Source: Mycobacterium saskatchewanense
GTDB taxonomy: Bacteria > Actinomycetota > Actinomycetes > Mycobacteriales > Mycobacteriaceae
Direction: 5' to 3'
NCBI RefSeq assembly: GCF_010729105.1
Contig: NZ_AP022573.1
Span: 2,046,001-2,110,000, forward strand
DNA: 64,000 nt
In this document: piece after piece, positions 1-7,924 of the stretch
Layout: every line of letters begins with the position of its first letter
How positions within the stretch are numbered: the stretch's first letter is position 1
The notes under the pieces: generated by a model
Database searches by the model: none
What the model saw: only the letters and a program-made list of their open reading frames with translations
Told to the model about the DNA's origin: nothing
Position numbers and translations under genes: made by a program

Positions 1-278
1 GCGTCGAACGCGCCCTGGAGCTAGGCCTGATCAGCGAGATCGTCGAACACGACAAACTCATGGAGCGGGCCCGTGAGATCGCCCGCATCGTGAACTCCAA
101 TGCACCGCTGGCCGTGCGGGGGACGCGGCTGGCCATTCTGAAGGGTCTCGACCTGCCGCTGCACGAAGCCGAGATGCTCGCCGAAACCTTTCGCGAACGC
201 GTCCTGAGGACCGAGGACGCGCTGGAGGGTCCCAAGGCATTCGTCGAGAAGCGGCCCCCCGATTGGAAATGTCGGTGA
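1..278 (+). CDS. Enoyl-CoA hydratase/isomerase family protein, 3' part only
   Basis: The gene enters from the left edge in the frame that starts at base 3 and ends at TGA 276-278; about 91 C-terminal residues are visible. The segment reads like the end of a crotonase: a 'ALELGLISEIV' stretch matching the family's 'A..xGLVxxVV' motif, then a helix-rich tail with '...IARIVNSNAPLAVRGTR' (the usual 'IAANAPLAVRATK' motif). Crotonases act on acyl-CoA thioesters, most often as hydratases or isomerases. Its stop overlaps the start of the next crotonase, so the two are probably co-transcribed with the ligases downstream. The catalytic core lies outside the window, so the exact reaction cannot be judged. 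Confidence 0.85.
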   Translation, partial: VERALELGLISEIVEHDKLMERAREIARIVNSNAPLAVRGTRLAILKGLDLPLHEAEMLAETFRERVLRTEDALEGPKAFVEKRPPDWKCR

Positions 279-1060
279 AGTTCGAGACCATCCTGCTCGA
301 GGTCGACGACGCCGACCACGTCGCCACCATCACGCTGAATCGGCCCGCGCAACTCAACGCCTTCAACCGCACCATGTGTGAGGAGATGGCCCGGGTCTGG
401 CGGCTGGTCAAGCTGGACGACTCGGTGCATGCGGTGGTGCTGCGGGCCGCCGGTGACCGGGCGTTCAGCGCCGGGCTGGACATCCAAACGCCCTATGGTC
501 AACCCGAAAACGTCTGGAATCACGAGGATCCCGGCGAGACGCTGAGCCCGAAGTGGCAAAAGATGTGGAAACCCGTCGTGTGCGCCGTCCAGGGCATGTG
601 CACGGCGGGCGCATTCTATTTCGTCAACGAGTCCGATGTCGTCATCTGCTCGGACGACGCAACGTTTTTCGACTCACACGTGTCGGCCGGACTGGTCTGT
701 GCGCTGGAGCCGATCGGCCTCATGCGGCGCATCGGTCTAGGGGAAACGCTGCGCATCGCACTGATGGGCAACGACGAGCGGGTGGGCGCCGACACCGCGC
801 TGCGCGTCGGGTTGGTGTCCGAGGTGGTCGCTCCCGACCGATTGTGGGGCCGTGCCCATGAGATCGCCGCGACGATCGCCGCCAAGCCGCCGTCGGCAAC
901 GCAAGGCACCGTGAAGGCGATCTGGGAGTCGCTGGAAAAGCCGTACCGTGCGGCCCTCGAGCAGGGGCTCATCTATACCCGGTTGGGCAACCCGCTCGGC
1001 GCCGCCGAACTCGCCGCGCGGCAAGGCGACGTGGCGCCGCGCCGGCCGAAGATCCGCTGA
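269..1060 (+). CDS. Crotonase-fold protein lacking both canonical catalytic glutamates
   Basis: A 263-residue crotonase (ATG 269; an in-frame TTG at 263 is the alternative). The CoA-binding/oxyanion part is recognisable: 'ITLNRPAQLNAFN' near residues 23-35 and 'AFSAGLDIQ' near 65-73. The second oxyanion segment reads 'GMCTAGAFYFVNESDVV'. Aligned by eye with rat mitochondrial hydratase, the positions of Glu144 and Glu164 carry Phe (about residue 116) and His ('FFDSHVSAGL', about 137). A plain enoyl-CoA hydration is therefore unlikely; other crotonase chemistry (isomerase, hydrolase, C-C cleavage) fits better. The gene overlaps its upstream neighbour's stop by 10 bases, and its TGA shares a base with the ATG of the following ligase, suggesting tight translational coupling. 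Family assignment is firm; the reaction is unknown. Confidence 0.85.
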   Translation: MSVKFETILLEVDDADHVATITLNRPAQLNAFNRTMCEEMARVWRLVKLDDSVHAVVLRAAGDRAFSAGLDIQTPYGQPENVWNHEDPGETLSPKWQKMWKPVVCAVQGMCTAGAFYFVNESDVVICSDDATFFDSHVSAGLVCALEPIGLMRRIGLGETLRIALMGNDERVGADTALRVGLVSEVVAPDRLWGRAHEIAATIAAKPPSATQGTVKAIWESLEKPYRAALEQGLIYTRLGNPLGAAELAARQGDVAPRRPKIR

Positions 1061-2535
1061 TGGCCCGCCACCCACTCAGCGGGCGGATCGCCGACGTCCT
1101 GAGTCTGCGGCCGGACTCCCAGGCAATCGAGTTTGAGGGGCAATGGATCTCGTTGCGCCGCGTTGGTGAGCTGGCTCGCTCCGTCGCATCCCTGGCCGCC
1201 GAGCAGAACGCAGGCATCGGCATACTGCTGCGCAACCGGCCGGGTCACGTGGCGGCCTTTCTCGGCGTGCTGCTGGCCGGCGGCACCGTCGTCGTCATCA
1301 ACCCTGGCCGCGGCGACGACCGCGCCCGGGCCGATATCGCCGCGCTCCGGCTGCCGCTGATCGTGGGCGAGGGCGACGATCTTTCGGCACTCGTCTCGGA
1401 GGCCGACACCGCAACGGTGCCGATCCCCCCTCGCCTCGACGGCGCCCCGCGCGCGGTGTCACCACCCCCGGCCGGGTCCGCTTCGCGGGGCGGCGTCGCA
1501 GTGCGGATGCTGACCAGCGGGACGACCGGTCCGCCCAAGCGGATCGACCTCGGCTACGACGCGCTCGCGCGCAGCGTGATGGGCCCCGACTTCGAGCGCA
1601 CCAAAGCGCCGACCGAGGTACGGCGTGGCATCGCGATCGTCAACTCGCCGCTGGTCCACATCGGCGGCGTGTTCCGGGTATTGCAATGCTTCGTCGAGGC
1701 GAGACCGTTTGCCCTCCTCGAACGATTCGAACTCACGGCGTGGGCCGACGCGGTGCGCAGGCACCGGCCCCGCGCGGTGTCCCTGGTACCGGCCGCGTTG
1801 CGGACCGTTCTGCATTCCGACTTGACGCGAGCGGACCTGGCGGGCGTTCGAGCCGTCACGTGCGGAACCGCGCCGCTTTCGGCCGACGACGCCGACGCGT
1901 TCACCGAGAAGTACGGCATTCCCGTGCTGACCTCCTACGCCGCAACGGAATTCGGGGGCGGGGTGGCCGGCTGGACCCTTCCCGACCACAAGCGGCACTG
2001 GGAGGCCAAACGAGGCAGCGTCGGCCGCGCCCAGCCGGGCGCCCGGCTCCGGGTGGTCGACGACTCCGGCCGACCGATCGGACCCGGCGAGGTGGGCCTG
2101 CTGGAGGTCAAGCCGGCGCAACTGGGACCGTCGGTGGAGTGGATGCGCACCGCGGACCTGGCGCATATCGACGCCGACGGCTTCGTCTGGATCGTCGGTC
2201 GGGCCGACCAGGCAATCATCCGCGGCGGTTTCAAGGTGATGCCCGACGAGGTGCGCGGCGCGCTGGAGGGCCATCCCGCGGTGGCCGGGGCCGCCGTAGT
2301 GGGCCGTCCGGACGCGCGTCTGGGTGCGACGCCGGTCGCCATGGTCGAGCTGCGCGAGGACGCCAGCACCGATGCCGGCGCGCTGACCGAGTACCTCCGG
2401 TCGCGGCTGGCTGGCTACGAGATTCCGGCGCGGATCGCGATCGTCGACACAATCCCGCGGACGCCGTCCGGCAAGGCCGACCTCGGCGCGGTCAAGCGGT
2501 TCTTCGATGCACCCACCAACGAGCATGTCTACTGA
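1060..2535 (+). CDS. Acyl-CoA synthetase / adenylate-forming ligase (first of three)
   Basis: A 491-residue ANL-superfamily ligase that activates a carboxylic acid through an acyl-adenylate to a CoA thioester. Visible core motifs: P-loop A3 'MLTSGTTGPPKR' near residue 150; A5 'SYAATEFGGG' near 295; A7/A8 'MRTADLAHIDADGFVWIVG' followed by 'RADQAIIRGGFKV' near 365-395; A10 lysine in 'PRTPSGKADLG' near 472. It is shorter at the N-terminus than typical long-chain FadD proteins, nearer to benzoate/medium-chain type ligases. It starts on ATG overlapping the crotonase stop and overlaps the start of the second ligase by 11 bases. Substrate cannot be read from sequence; three different ligases in a row suggest related acids or successive intermediates. 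Confidence 0.9.
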   Translation: MARHPLSGRIADVLSLRPDSQAIEFEGQWISLRRVGELARSVASLAAEQNAGIGILLRNRPGHVAAFLGVLLAGGTVVVINPGRGDDRARADIAALRLPLIVGEGDDLSALVSEADTATVPIPPRLDGAPRAVSPPPAGSASRGGVAVRMLTSGTTGPPKRIDLGYDALARSVMGPDFERTKAPTEVRRGIAIVNSPLVHIGGVFRVLQCFVEARPFALLERFELTAWADAVRRHRPRAVSLVPAALRTVLHSDLTRADLAGVRAVTCGTAPLSADDADAFTEKYGIPVLTSYAATEFGGGVAGWTLPDHKRHWEAKRGSVGRAQPGARLRVVDDSGRPIGPGEVGLLEVKPAQLGPSVEWMRTADLAHIDADGFVWIVGRADQAIIRGGFKVMPDEVRGALEGHPAVAGAAVVGRPDARLGATPVAMVELREDASTDAGALTEYLRSRLAGYEIPARIAIVDTIPRTPSGKADLGAVKRFFDAPTNEHVY

Positions 2536-4105
2536 CGGCACGGTCGGCGCGGCCCTGCGGCATCAGGCGGGAGCCCGAGCGGACCACCCACTCCTGGTCT
2601 GTGACGACAACCGCATCAGCTACGCCGAGGCCGATCGCCGCTCGGCTGCGCTCGCCCGCGGGCTCATCGCCCAGGGCGCCGGCAAGGGCACGCACGTCGG
2701 ACTGCTGTATCCCAACGGGCCCGAGTTCGTCGTCGGCATGTTTGCGGCGGCGCGGATCGGCGCGGTGGTCATCCCGTTCTCTACCTTCGCGACCCCCCGC
2801 GAGTTGCGGGAGCAACTGGTGCACGCCGACGTCGAGATCCTGTTGGCCGCCGCGTCGTTCCGCTCACACGATTACGTGCGCCGCCTGGCCGAAGTGGTCT
2901 CGGACCCGGAGTTCGATTCCGGCGGGCGGTTGTTCGTCACCGCCACACCTCAACTACGCCAGGTCGGCATCAGTCACGACCGCGACGCGGTGCGCCGCGT
3001 GCGCGACATCGAAGGGATCTACCGGCTCGGCGGCGCCGTACCCGTGGAACTGTTGGCGGCGATGGAGGAGGACGTCGCCGACTGCGACCCGCTGGCGATC
3101 GTGTACACGTCGGGCTCGACCAGCGCCCCCAAGGGAGTGGTGCACACGCACGGCGCCCTGCTCGGACATCAGCGCAACCTCAACCGGATTCGCGGGTTGA
3201 CGCCCGCGGACAAGTTATTCTGCAATTCGCCGTTCTTCTGGATCGGCGGGTTCGCGTTCGGGCTGCTCGCCACGCTTGTCGCCGGGTCGACGCTGCTGTG
3301 CTCCAACGCCGCCGAGTTCGCCGCGACACTCGATCTCCTCGAAGCCGAAAAGCCCACCACCGCCAATGGTTTCGCCGCCGGGATCGCTCACCTTGCCCGT
3401 GACCCCAGCTTCGGTGACCGTGACCTTTCGTCCCTGCGGCGGGGCAACCTGTACCCGATCATGGCGCCGGATTCCCGGCCCGCCGACCCGGAGCTGCGCC
3501 ACAACATGCTCGGCATGACCGAAGCGGGCAGCGTCGTGCTGCTCGGCGACGACGAATCGGATCAACCGGAAACGCGGCGTGGATCTTTTGGGAAGCCTGC
3601 ACCGGGCTTCGAAACCTTGCTCGTGGAGCGGGATGCCTCGGGAGTGGGCGAGCTGTGCATCCGCGGCCCCTACGTGATGCAGCGGTATCACAAACGCAGC
3701 CGCGAGGAATGTTTCGACGCCGACGGCTGGTTCCACACCGGTGACCTGGTGCGCATCGATGCTGACGGATTCTTCTACTTCGTCGGCAGGCGCGGTGCGA
3801 TGATCAAGACGGCGGGTGCCAACGTCGCGGCCGCCGAGGTCGAGAAGGCCATCGTCAAGGTCACCGGCGCGACCGCGTACGTCGTGGGCCTTCCCGACCC
3901 CGAACGCGGGCAGTTGGTGGCGGCGGTCATCGTCGTCCCGGAAGGCTCGGATTTCGACGCGGCAGAGATGCGGGAGATGCTCAAGCCCGAGCTGTCCGCC
4001 TACAAGATCCCCAAGCGGATCATCGCCGTGTCCCGCGCCGACGTACCACTGCTGTCCAGCGGGAAGGTGGATCTGCCGGGACTGAGGACCTTGTTCGATG
4101 CGTGA
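2525..4105 (+). CDS. Acyl-CoA synthetase / adenylate-forming ligase (second of three)
   Basis: A 526-residue ANL ligase. ATG 2525 is chosen because it lies inside the 3' end of the previous ligase, the same overlapping layout as its neighbours; an in-frame ATG six codons upstream is also possible. Motifs: A3 'VYTSGSTSAPKGVVHTHG' (a Ser replaces the usual Gly after the second Thr), A5 'NMLGMTEAGS', A7 'WFHTGDLVRIDADGFFYFVG', hinge/A8 'MIKTAGANVAAAEVE', A10 'LLSSGKVDLPGL'. It forms acyl-CoA from an acid, ATP and CoA. It resembles the third ligase more than the first: both have 'PFFWVGG'/'PFFWIGG' before the adenylation pocket. Its stop overlaps the next gene by eight bases. Confidence 0.9.
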   Translation: MSTDGTVGAALRHQAGARADHPLLVCDDNRISYAEADRRSAALARGLIAQGAGKGTHVGLLYPNGPEFVVGMFAAARIGAVVIPFSTFATPRELREQLVHADVEILLAAASFRSHDYVRRLAEVVSDPEFDSGGRLFVTATPQLRQVGISHDRDAVRRVRDIEGIYRLGGAVPVELLAAMEEDVADCDPLAIVYTSGSTSAPKGVVHTHGALLGHQRNLNRIRGLTPADKLFCNSPFFWIGGFAFGLLATLVAGSTLLCSNAAEFAATLDLLEAEKPTTANGFAAGIAHLARDPSFGDRDLSSLRRGNLYPIMAPDSRPADPELRHNMLGMTEAGSVVLLGDDESDQPETRRGSFGKPAPGFETLLVERDASGVGELCIRGPYVMQRYHKRSREECFDADGWFHTGDLVRIDADGFFYFVGRRGAMIKTAGANVAAAEVEKAIVKVTGATAYVVGLPDPERGQLVAAVIVVPEGSDFDAAEMREMLKPELSAYKIPKRIIAVSRADVPLLSSGKVDLPGLRTLFDA

Positions 4106-5648
4106 AACGGTCGACCGGCTGGTGCGGTCGCAGGCCGCCGATTACGGTGCCAAACCGATGGTGATCGACCCGGCGACCCGAATCGGCTATCGCGAGTTGG
4201 ACACGACCACCCACGATTTGGCCGCGGTGTTCGTCGAAGCGGGTGTCGGCAAGGCCACCCGCGTTGCGGTGATCATGCCCAACGGTGTCCGCTGGGTTCA
4301 GGTGGCCATCGCACTTACGCGCATTGGCGCCGTGTTGGTTCCATTGAGCACGCTGCTGGCACCCGGCGAACTGGTGGCTCAACTACGGACCGCCGCGGTG
4401 CAGTGTGTGGTGAGCGTCGAGGAATTCCGGGGCCGCCGCTACCTGGACGACCTCCGGGCGGTGCCACGGACGGAGCTTCCGGCGTTACGCCACGTCTGGG
4501 CGGTCGACCGGCCGCCGGCCGCAGGCACCGACGGACGCGCGCGACGGATGGTCGATGCCCTGGCCGCAACCGTCACTCCGGCCGACGCGCTGGCAATCGT
4601 CTTCACGTCGGGTAGCAGCGGGGCACCCAAGGGGGTCATGCATTCCCACGGCAGCGCGCTGGGCGCCGTGCAGGCGGGACTCGCAGCGCGGTGCATCACG
4701 GCCGACACCCGCCTGTATGTGCCGATGCCGTTTTTCTGGGTCGGTGGCCTGGCTAGCGGGATACTGTCCGCGCTGCTGGCCGGTGCCACACTGGTGACCG
4801 AGGAAGTCCCGCGGCCCGACACGACGCTGCGGCTACTGAAGGCCGAGCGCGTCACGCTGTTCCGCGGCTGGCCCGATCAAGCCGACGCGCTGGCCCGGCA
4901 CGCGAGTGCCGTCGGCGCCGACCTGCCCGCCTTGCATCCGGGCAGTCTGCAAGCCCTGCTGCCCCCCGACCAGCGCGCCGAGCCGGGAGCCCGCGCCGCC
5001 CTGTTCGGCATGACGGAGGCGTTCGGACCGTACTGCGGGTATCCGGCCGACACGGACATGCCTCCGGCGGCGTGGGGCAGCTGCGGAAAGCCGTTCGCAG
5101 GCACGGAGGTTCGCATCGTCGACCCCGACAGCGGCGAACCTGCCGCACCGGGCGCCGCAGGAGCGATTCAGATTCGGGGACCGCACACGTTGCGCGGCAT
5201 CTGCGGCCGCAGTCGCGAAGAGCTGTTCACCGCCGACGGCTTCTATAACACCGGCGATTTGGGTCACCTCGACGAAGAGGGGTTCCTGTTTTACCACGGC
5301 CGATCCGACGACATGTTCAAGGTCAGCGGCGCAACCGTCTATCCCGGCGAAGTGGAGCGGGCGCTGCGCACCATCGCGGGCGTCGGCAACGCCTTCGTCA
5401 CCAATGTGCCAGGTCCGGGGGGCCAACGAGTGGGTGCAGCGGTGGTGTGTGGCGGCCCGCTCGACGTCGACGCACTCAGGGCGGCCGGCCGAAAACTGCT
5501 GAGCACCTTCAAGGTCCCGACGATGTGGCTGCTGCTCGAGTCTGAAGACGAGGTTCCGCGGGGCGCCACGGGAAAGGTGGATGTGCACGGGCTGCGGGAG
5601 ATGCTGATGGACGCGAACCGGCCTCAGGGGACCCGCGTCCAGGGCTGA
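4098..5648 (+). CDS. Acyl-CoA synthetase / adenylate-forming ligase (third of three)
   Basis: A 516-residue ANL ligase, last gene of the plus-strand arm. Motifs: A3 'VFTSGSSGAPKGVMHSHG', pocket motif 'PMPFFWVGGLASG', A5 'ALFGMTEAFGPYCGYP', A7 'FYNTGDLGHLDEEGFLFYHG', A8 'MFKVSGATVYPGEVE', A10 'PRGATGKVDVHGL'. The strong local resemblance to the second ligase suggests a tandem duplication followed by divergence. It ends 25 bases inside the convergent minus-strand secreted-protein gene, so the two share a tail-to-tail overlap. Role inferred: activation of an acid that feeds the CoA-thioester enzymes encoded on both sides. Confidence 0.9.
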   Translation: MRETVDRLVRSQAADYGAKPMVIDPATRIGYRELDTTTHDLAAVFVEAGVGKATRVAVIMPNGVRWVQVAIALTRIGAVLVPLSTLLAPGELVAQLRTAAVQCVVSVEEFRGRRYLDDLRAVPRTELPALRHVWAVDRPPAAGTDGRARRMVDALAATVTPADALAIVFTSGSSGAPKGVMHSHGSALGAVQAGLAARCITADTRLYVPMPFFWVGGLASGILSALLAGATLVTEEVPRPDTTLRLLKAERVTLFRGWPDQADALARHASAVGADLPALHPGSLQALLPPDQRAEPGARAALFGMTEAFGPYCGYPADTDMPPAAWGSCGKPFAGTEVRIVDPDSGEPAAPGAAGAIQIRGPHTLRGICGRSREELFTADGFYNTGDLGHLDEEGFLFYHGRSDDMFKVSGATVYPGEVERALRTIAGVGNAFVTNVPGPGGQRVGAAVVCGGPLDVDALRAAGRKLLSTFKVPTMWLLLESEDEVPRGATGKVDVHGLREMLMDANRPQGTRVQG

Positions 5649-5983
5649 CAGTTCTGCGACTCGAAGGCCTTGACGCTCGAGTTGACGTTCGCGTACATCG
5701 GACCGATGGACGTATTGGTTTGCAGCACATGGTCCTTGGCCGCATCGGGGGTGCTGTAGGTGAACCACGAACACATCGAGTCCTGGGTCGGCACGTTGTT
5801 GATCCACACGCCGAACGCCGACGCCGAGCCGCCGGTGTGATACAGGCCGGGTGCGATGTCGGGCCCCACGACGAAGACACCGTTGCCGGGAATCGGGTCC
5901 AGCGGATCGGCATTCACCGGCGCGGCGACAGCGATCGCCACCACCGCGGTGACCAAGACGGCCCGTGCGCGAAATGAGGGCAT
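5624..5983 (-). CDS. Small secreted protein of unknown function
   Basis: A 119-residue protein starting at ATG 5983, preceded by a good ribosome site (GGGAGA). Longer in-frame extensions start 20 residues upstream but lack the signal-peptide layout. Residues 1-26 form a Sec signal peptide: positive 'MPSFRAR', hydrophobic 'AVLVTAVVAIAVAAP', then 'VNA|DP' as probable cleavage site. The mature part opens with 'GVFVVGPDIAPGLYHTGG', which resembles the 'F.VG.DI.PGTY' motif of small exported actinobacterial proteins, and holds two cysteines that could form a disulfide. No catalytic motif is seen. It lies between the two arms of the catabolic island, but nothing shows that it belongs to that pathway. 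Confidence 0.75.
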   Translation of the reverse strand: MPSFRARAVLVTAVVAIAVAAPVNADPLDPIPGNGVFVVGPDIAPGLYHTGGSASAFGVWINNVPTQDSMCSWFTYSTPDAAKDHVLQTNTSIGPMYANVNSSVKAFESQNCQPWTRVP

Positions 5984-6039
5984 CGTTTCTCCCTGGCGTC
6001 GCCCCCTACCTGGCAGCGTAGGCCTGTCGCGGTCCGCGC

Positions 6040-6726
6040 TCAAGGATGGTCGCCGTCGACGACGACCACCCCGCGCGCGGTCAGGTGGTCGATCAACGGA
6101 ACGGCCCCCGCGGCAAGATGTTCGGACATCGCCGCACGCGCCATCCCCGCATCATGCCGATTCAGCGCCGACAAAATCCGCCTATGGTCCTTGATTGACT
6201 GTTCCGGCCACCCCGCGATGGTGGGGAACACCGATTCCGGTGCGTATCGGGTGATCTGTGACATCAGTTGTGCGAGCTTGGGTGAGTCCGCGGCGACATT
6301 GATCGCTCGGTGGAACTCGTGATTCAGGCGGACCGTTCGCTCGCCGTCGTCACCGGCGTACGCCTCCTCCAGACGCGCCTGAATCTCCTTGAGCTCGCGC
6401 AGCTGCGCCTCGGTGATATTGGTCGCCGCGCGTGCGGCCAGTTCCCCGCCGACATGGGCCTGCACGTTCGCGACGTCGGTGACGTCGCGGCCGGTCACCG
6501 GCAAGACCACGAATCCACGGCGCGGCTGTTGGTCTATCAGGCCTTCCGCGCGGAGCGCGAAGAGCGCTTCGCGCACCGGTGTGACGCTGATCCCCAGCTC
6601 CGCGGCCAGTTGATCCAGGCGGATGAACGTCCCGGCGGCATAGGTGCCGTCGAACACCCTGGTGCGGATCAGGCGCGCGACGTCGTCCGAAAGCTGTGGG
6701 CGGACGGCGAAGTCCGGGACGCTCAT
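6040..6726 (-). CDS. GntR-family transcriptional regulator, FCD (FadR C-terminal) type
   Basis: A 228-residue regulator. Residues about 12-75 are a winged helix-turn-helix with the GntR signature ('LDQLAAELGISVTPVREALFALRAEGLI', cited in part), followed by 'PRRGFVV' wing. Residues about 85-215 are an all-helical FCD ligand domain with the metal/ligand His pattern: 'NHEFHRAI' and 'DHRRILSALNRHD', and 'EHL'. FCD regulators sense organic acids or acyl-CoAs. The gene is last in the minus-strand operon, starting 4 bases after the acyl-CoA dehydrogenase stop, so it is probably co-transcribed and likely controls this operon and perhaps the divergent genes. Operator not identified with certainty. Confidence 0.9.
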   Translation of the reverse strand: MSVPDFAVRPQLSDDVARLIRTRVFDGTYAAGTFIRLDQLAAELGISVTPVREALFALRAEGLIDQQPRRGFVVLPVTGRDVTDVANVQAHVGGELAARAATNITEAQLRELKEIQARLEEAYAGDDGERTVRLNHEFHRAINVAADSPKLAQLMSQITRYAPESVFPTIAGWPEQSIKDHRRILSALNRHDAGMARAAMSEHLAAGAVPLIDHLTARGVVVVDGDHP

Positions 6727-6730
6727 CGGT

Positions 6731-7924
6731 TCACACCTGATACTCGGCGAGCAGCCGCTTGCTGATGATGGACTTCTGGATTTCGCTGGTGCCCTCGCCG
6801 ATGAGCAGGAAGGGCGCGTCGCGCATGAGCCGTTCGATCTCGTACTCCTTGGAGTAACCGTACCCGCCGTGAATGCGGAAGCTCTGCTGAGTCACCTCCG
6901 AACAATATTCGCTGGCAAGGTATTTCGCCATTCCGGCGGCGACGTCGTTGCGCTCGCCCGAGTCTTTCAACCGCGCCGCGTTGACCATCATCAAGTGTGC
7001 CGCCTCGACCTTGGTCGCCATCTCGGCCAGCTGGAATGCGATGGCCTGGTGCTCCGCGATCGGCTTGCCGAACGTGTGCCGCTGCTGGGCGTAGCGGACC
7101 GCCAACTCGAAAGCGCGCAGGCCGATGCCGCAGGCTCGTGCCGACACGTTGACCCGGCCGACTTCGATGCCGTCCATCATCTGGAAGAAACCCCGCCCCG
7201 GGGCGCCGCCCAGGATGTCGTCCGCGCTCGCGTGGTAGCCGTCGAAGATGAGTTCGGTGGTGTCGATGCCCTTGTAGCCGAGTTTGTCGATCTTGCCCGG
7301 GATCACCAGCCCCGGCACGACTTCGCCGAATCCGGTGGGTTTTTCGACGAGGAAGGCGGTCAGGTTGCGGTGCGCCCTGTCCGCGCCCTCGTCGGTGCGC
7401 ACCAGCACCGCGATGAGCGTCGAAGTGGCGCCGTTGGTCAGCCACATCTTCTGGCCATTGATCGTGTAGCCGCCGTCCGGTTCGCGTTGCGCCCGGGTGC
7501 GGATCGCGGCGACGTCGGAGCCCAGCTCGGGCTCCGACATCGAGAACGCACCGCGGCACTCACCGGTCGCCATCCGCGGGAGGAATCGCAAGCGCTGCGC
7601 GTCGGTACCGTGCTGACGCAGCATGTAGGCCACGATGAAATGCGTGTTGAGCACACCGGACACGGCCATCCAGCCCCGCGCCAGTTCCTCCACGCACAGC
7701 GCGTAGGTCAGCAGCGACTCCCCCAGCCCGCCGTACTCCTCGGGGATCATCAACCCGAACAGCCCCATCTCACGCATCTGGTCGACGATGTGCTGGGGAT
7801 AGACGTCATCGCGCTCGAGCTCGGGCGCGGCGGGAATGATCTCTTTCTCCACGAATCGCCTTACCGTGGCGATGATCTCGGTCTGCACTTCGGTCAGGCC
7901 GAGGGTTTGGGCAAGCCTCGTCAT
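6731..7924 (-). CDS. Acyl-CoA dehydrogenase
   Basis: A 397-residue FAD-dependent acyl-CoA dehydrogenase that introduces an alpha,beta double bond into an acyl-CoA. N-terminal helical domain, then the FAD/substrate segment 'CRGAFSMSEPELGSDVAAI' near residue 130, the beta-domain 'YTINGQKMWLTNGATS', and the C-terminal helical domain with 'RHTFGKPIAEHQAI' and 'RIHGGYGYSKEYEIERLMRDA'. The catalytic base is expected at Glu377 in 'LIGEGTSEIQK' (usual form 'YEGTSEIQ'). ATG 7924 overlaps the CoA-transferase stop (ATGA), indicating translational coupling. Substrate unknown; the other dehydrogenase in this island (11260-12435) is a distinct paralogue. Confidence 0.93.
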   Translation of the reverse strand: MTRLAQTLGLTEVQTEIIATVRRFVEKEIIPAAPELERDDVYPQHIVDQMREMGLFGLMIPEEYGGLGESLLTYALCVEELARGWMAVSGVLNTHFIVAYMLRQHGTDAQRLRFLPRMATGECRGAFSMSEPELGSDVAAIRTRAQREPDGGYTINGQKMWLTNGATSTLIAVLVRTDEGADRAHRNLTAFLVEKPTGFGEVVPGLVIPGKIDKLGYKGIDTTELIFDGYHASADDILGGAPGRGFFQMMDGIEVGRVNVSARACGIGLRAFELAVRYAQQRHTFGKPIAEHQAIAFQLAEMATKVEAAHLMMVNAARLKDSGERNDVAAGMAKYLASEYCSEVTQQSFRIHGGYGYSKEYEIERLMRDAPFLLIGEGTSEIQKSIISKRLLAEYQV

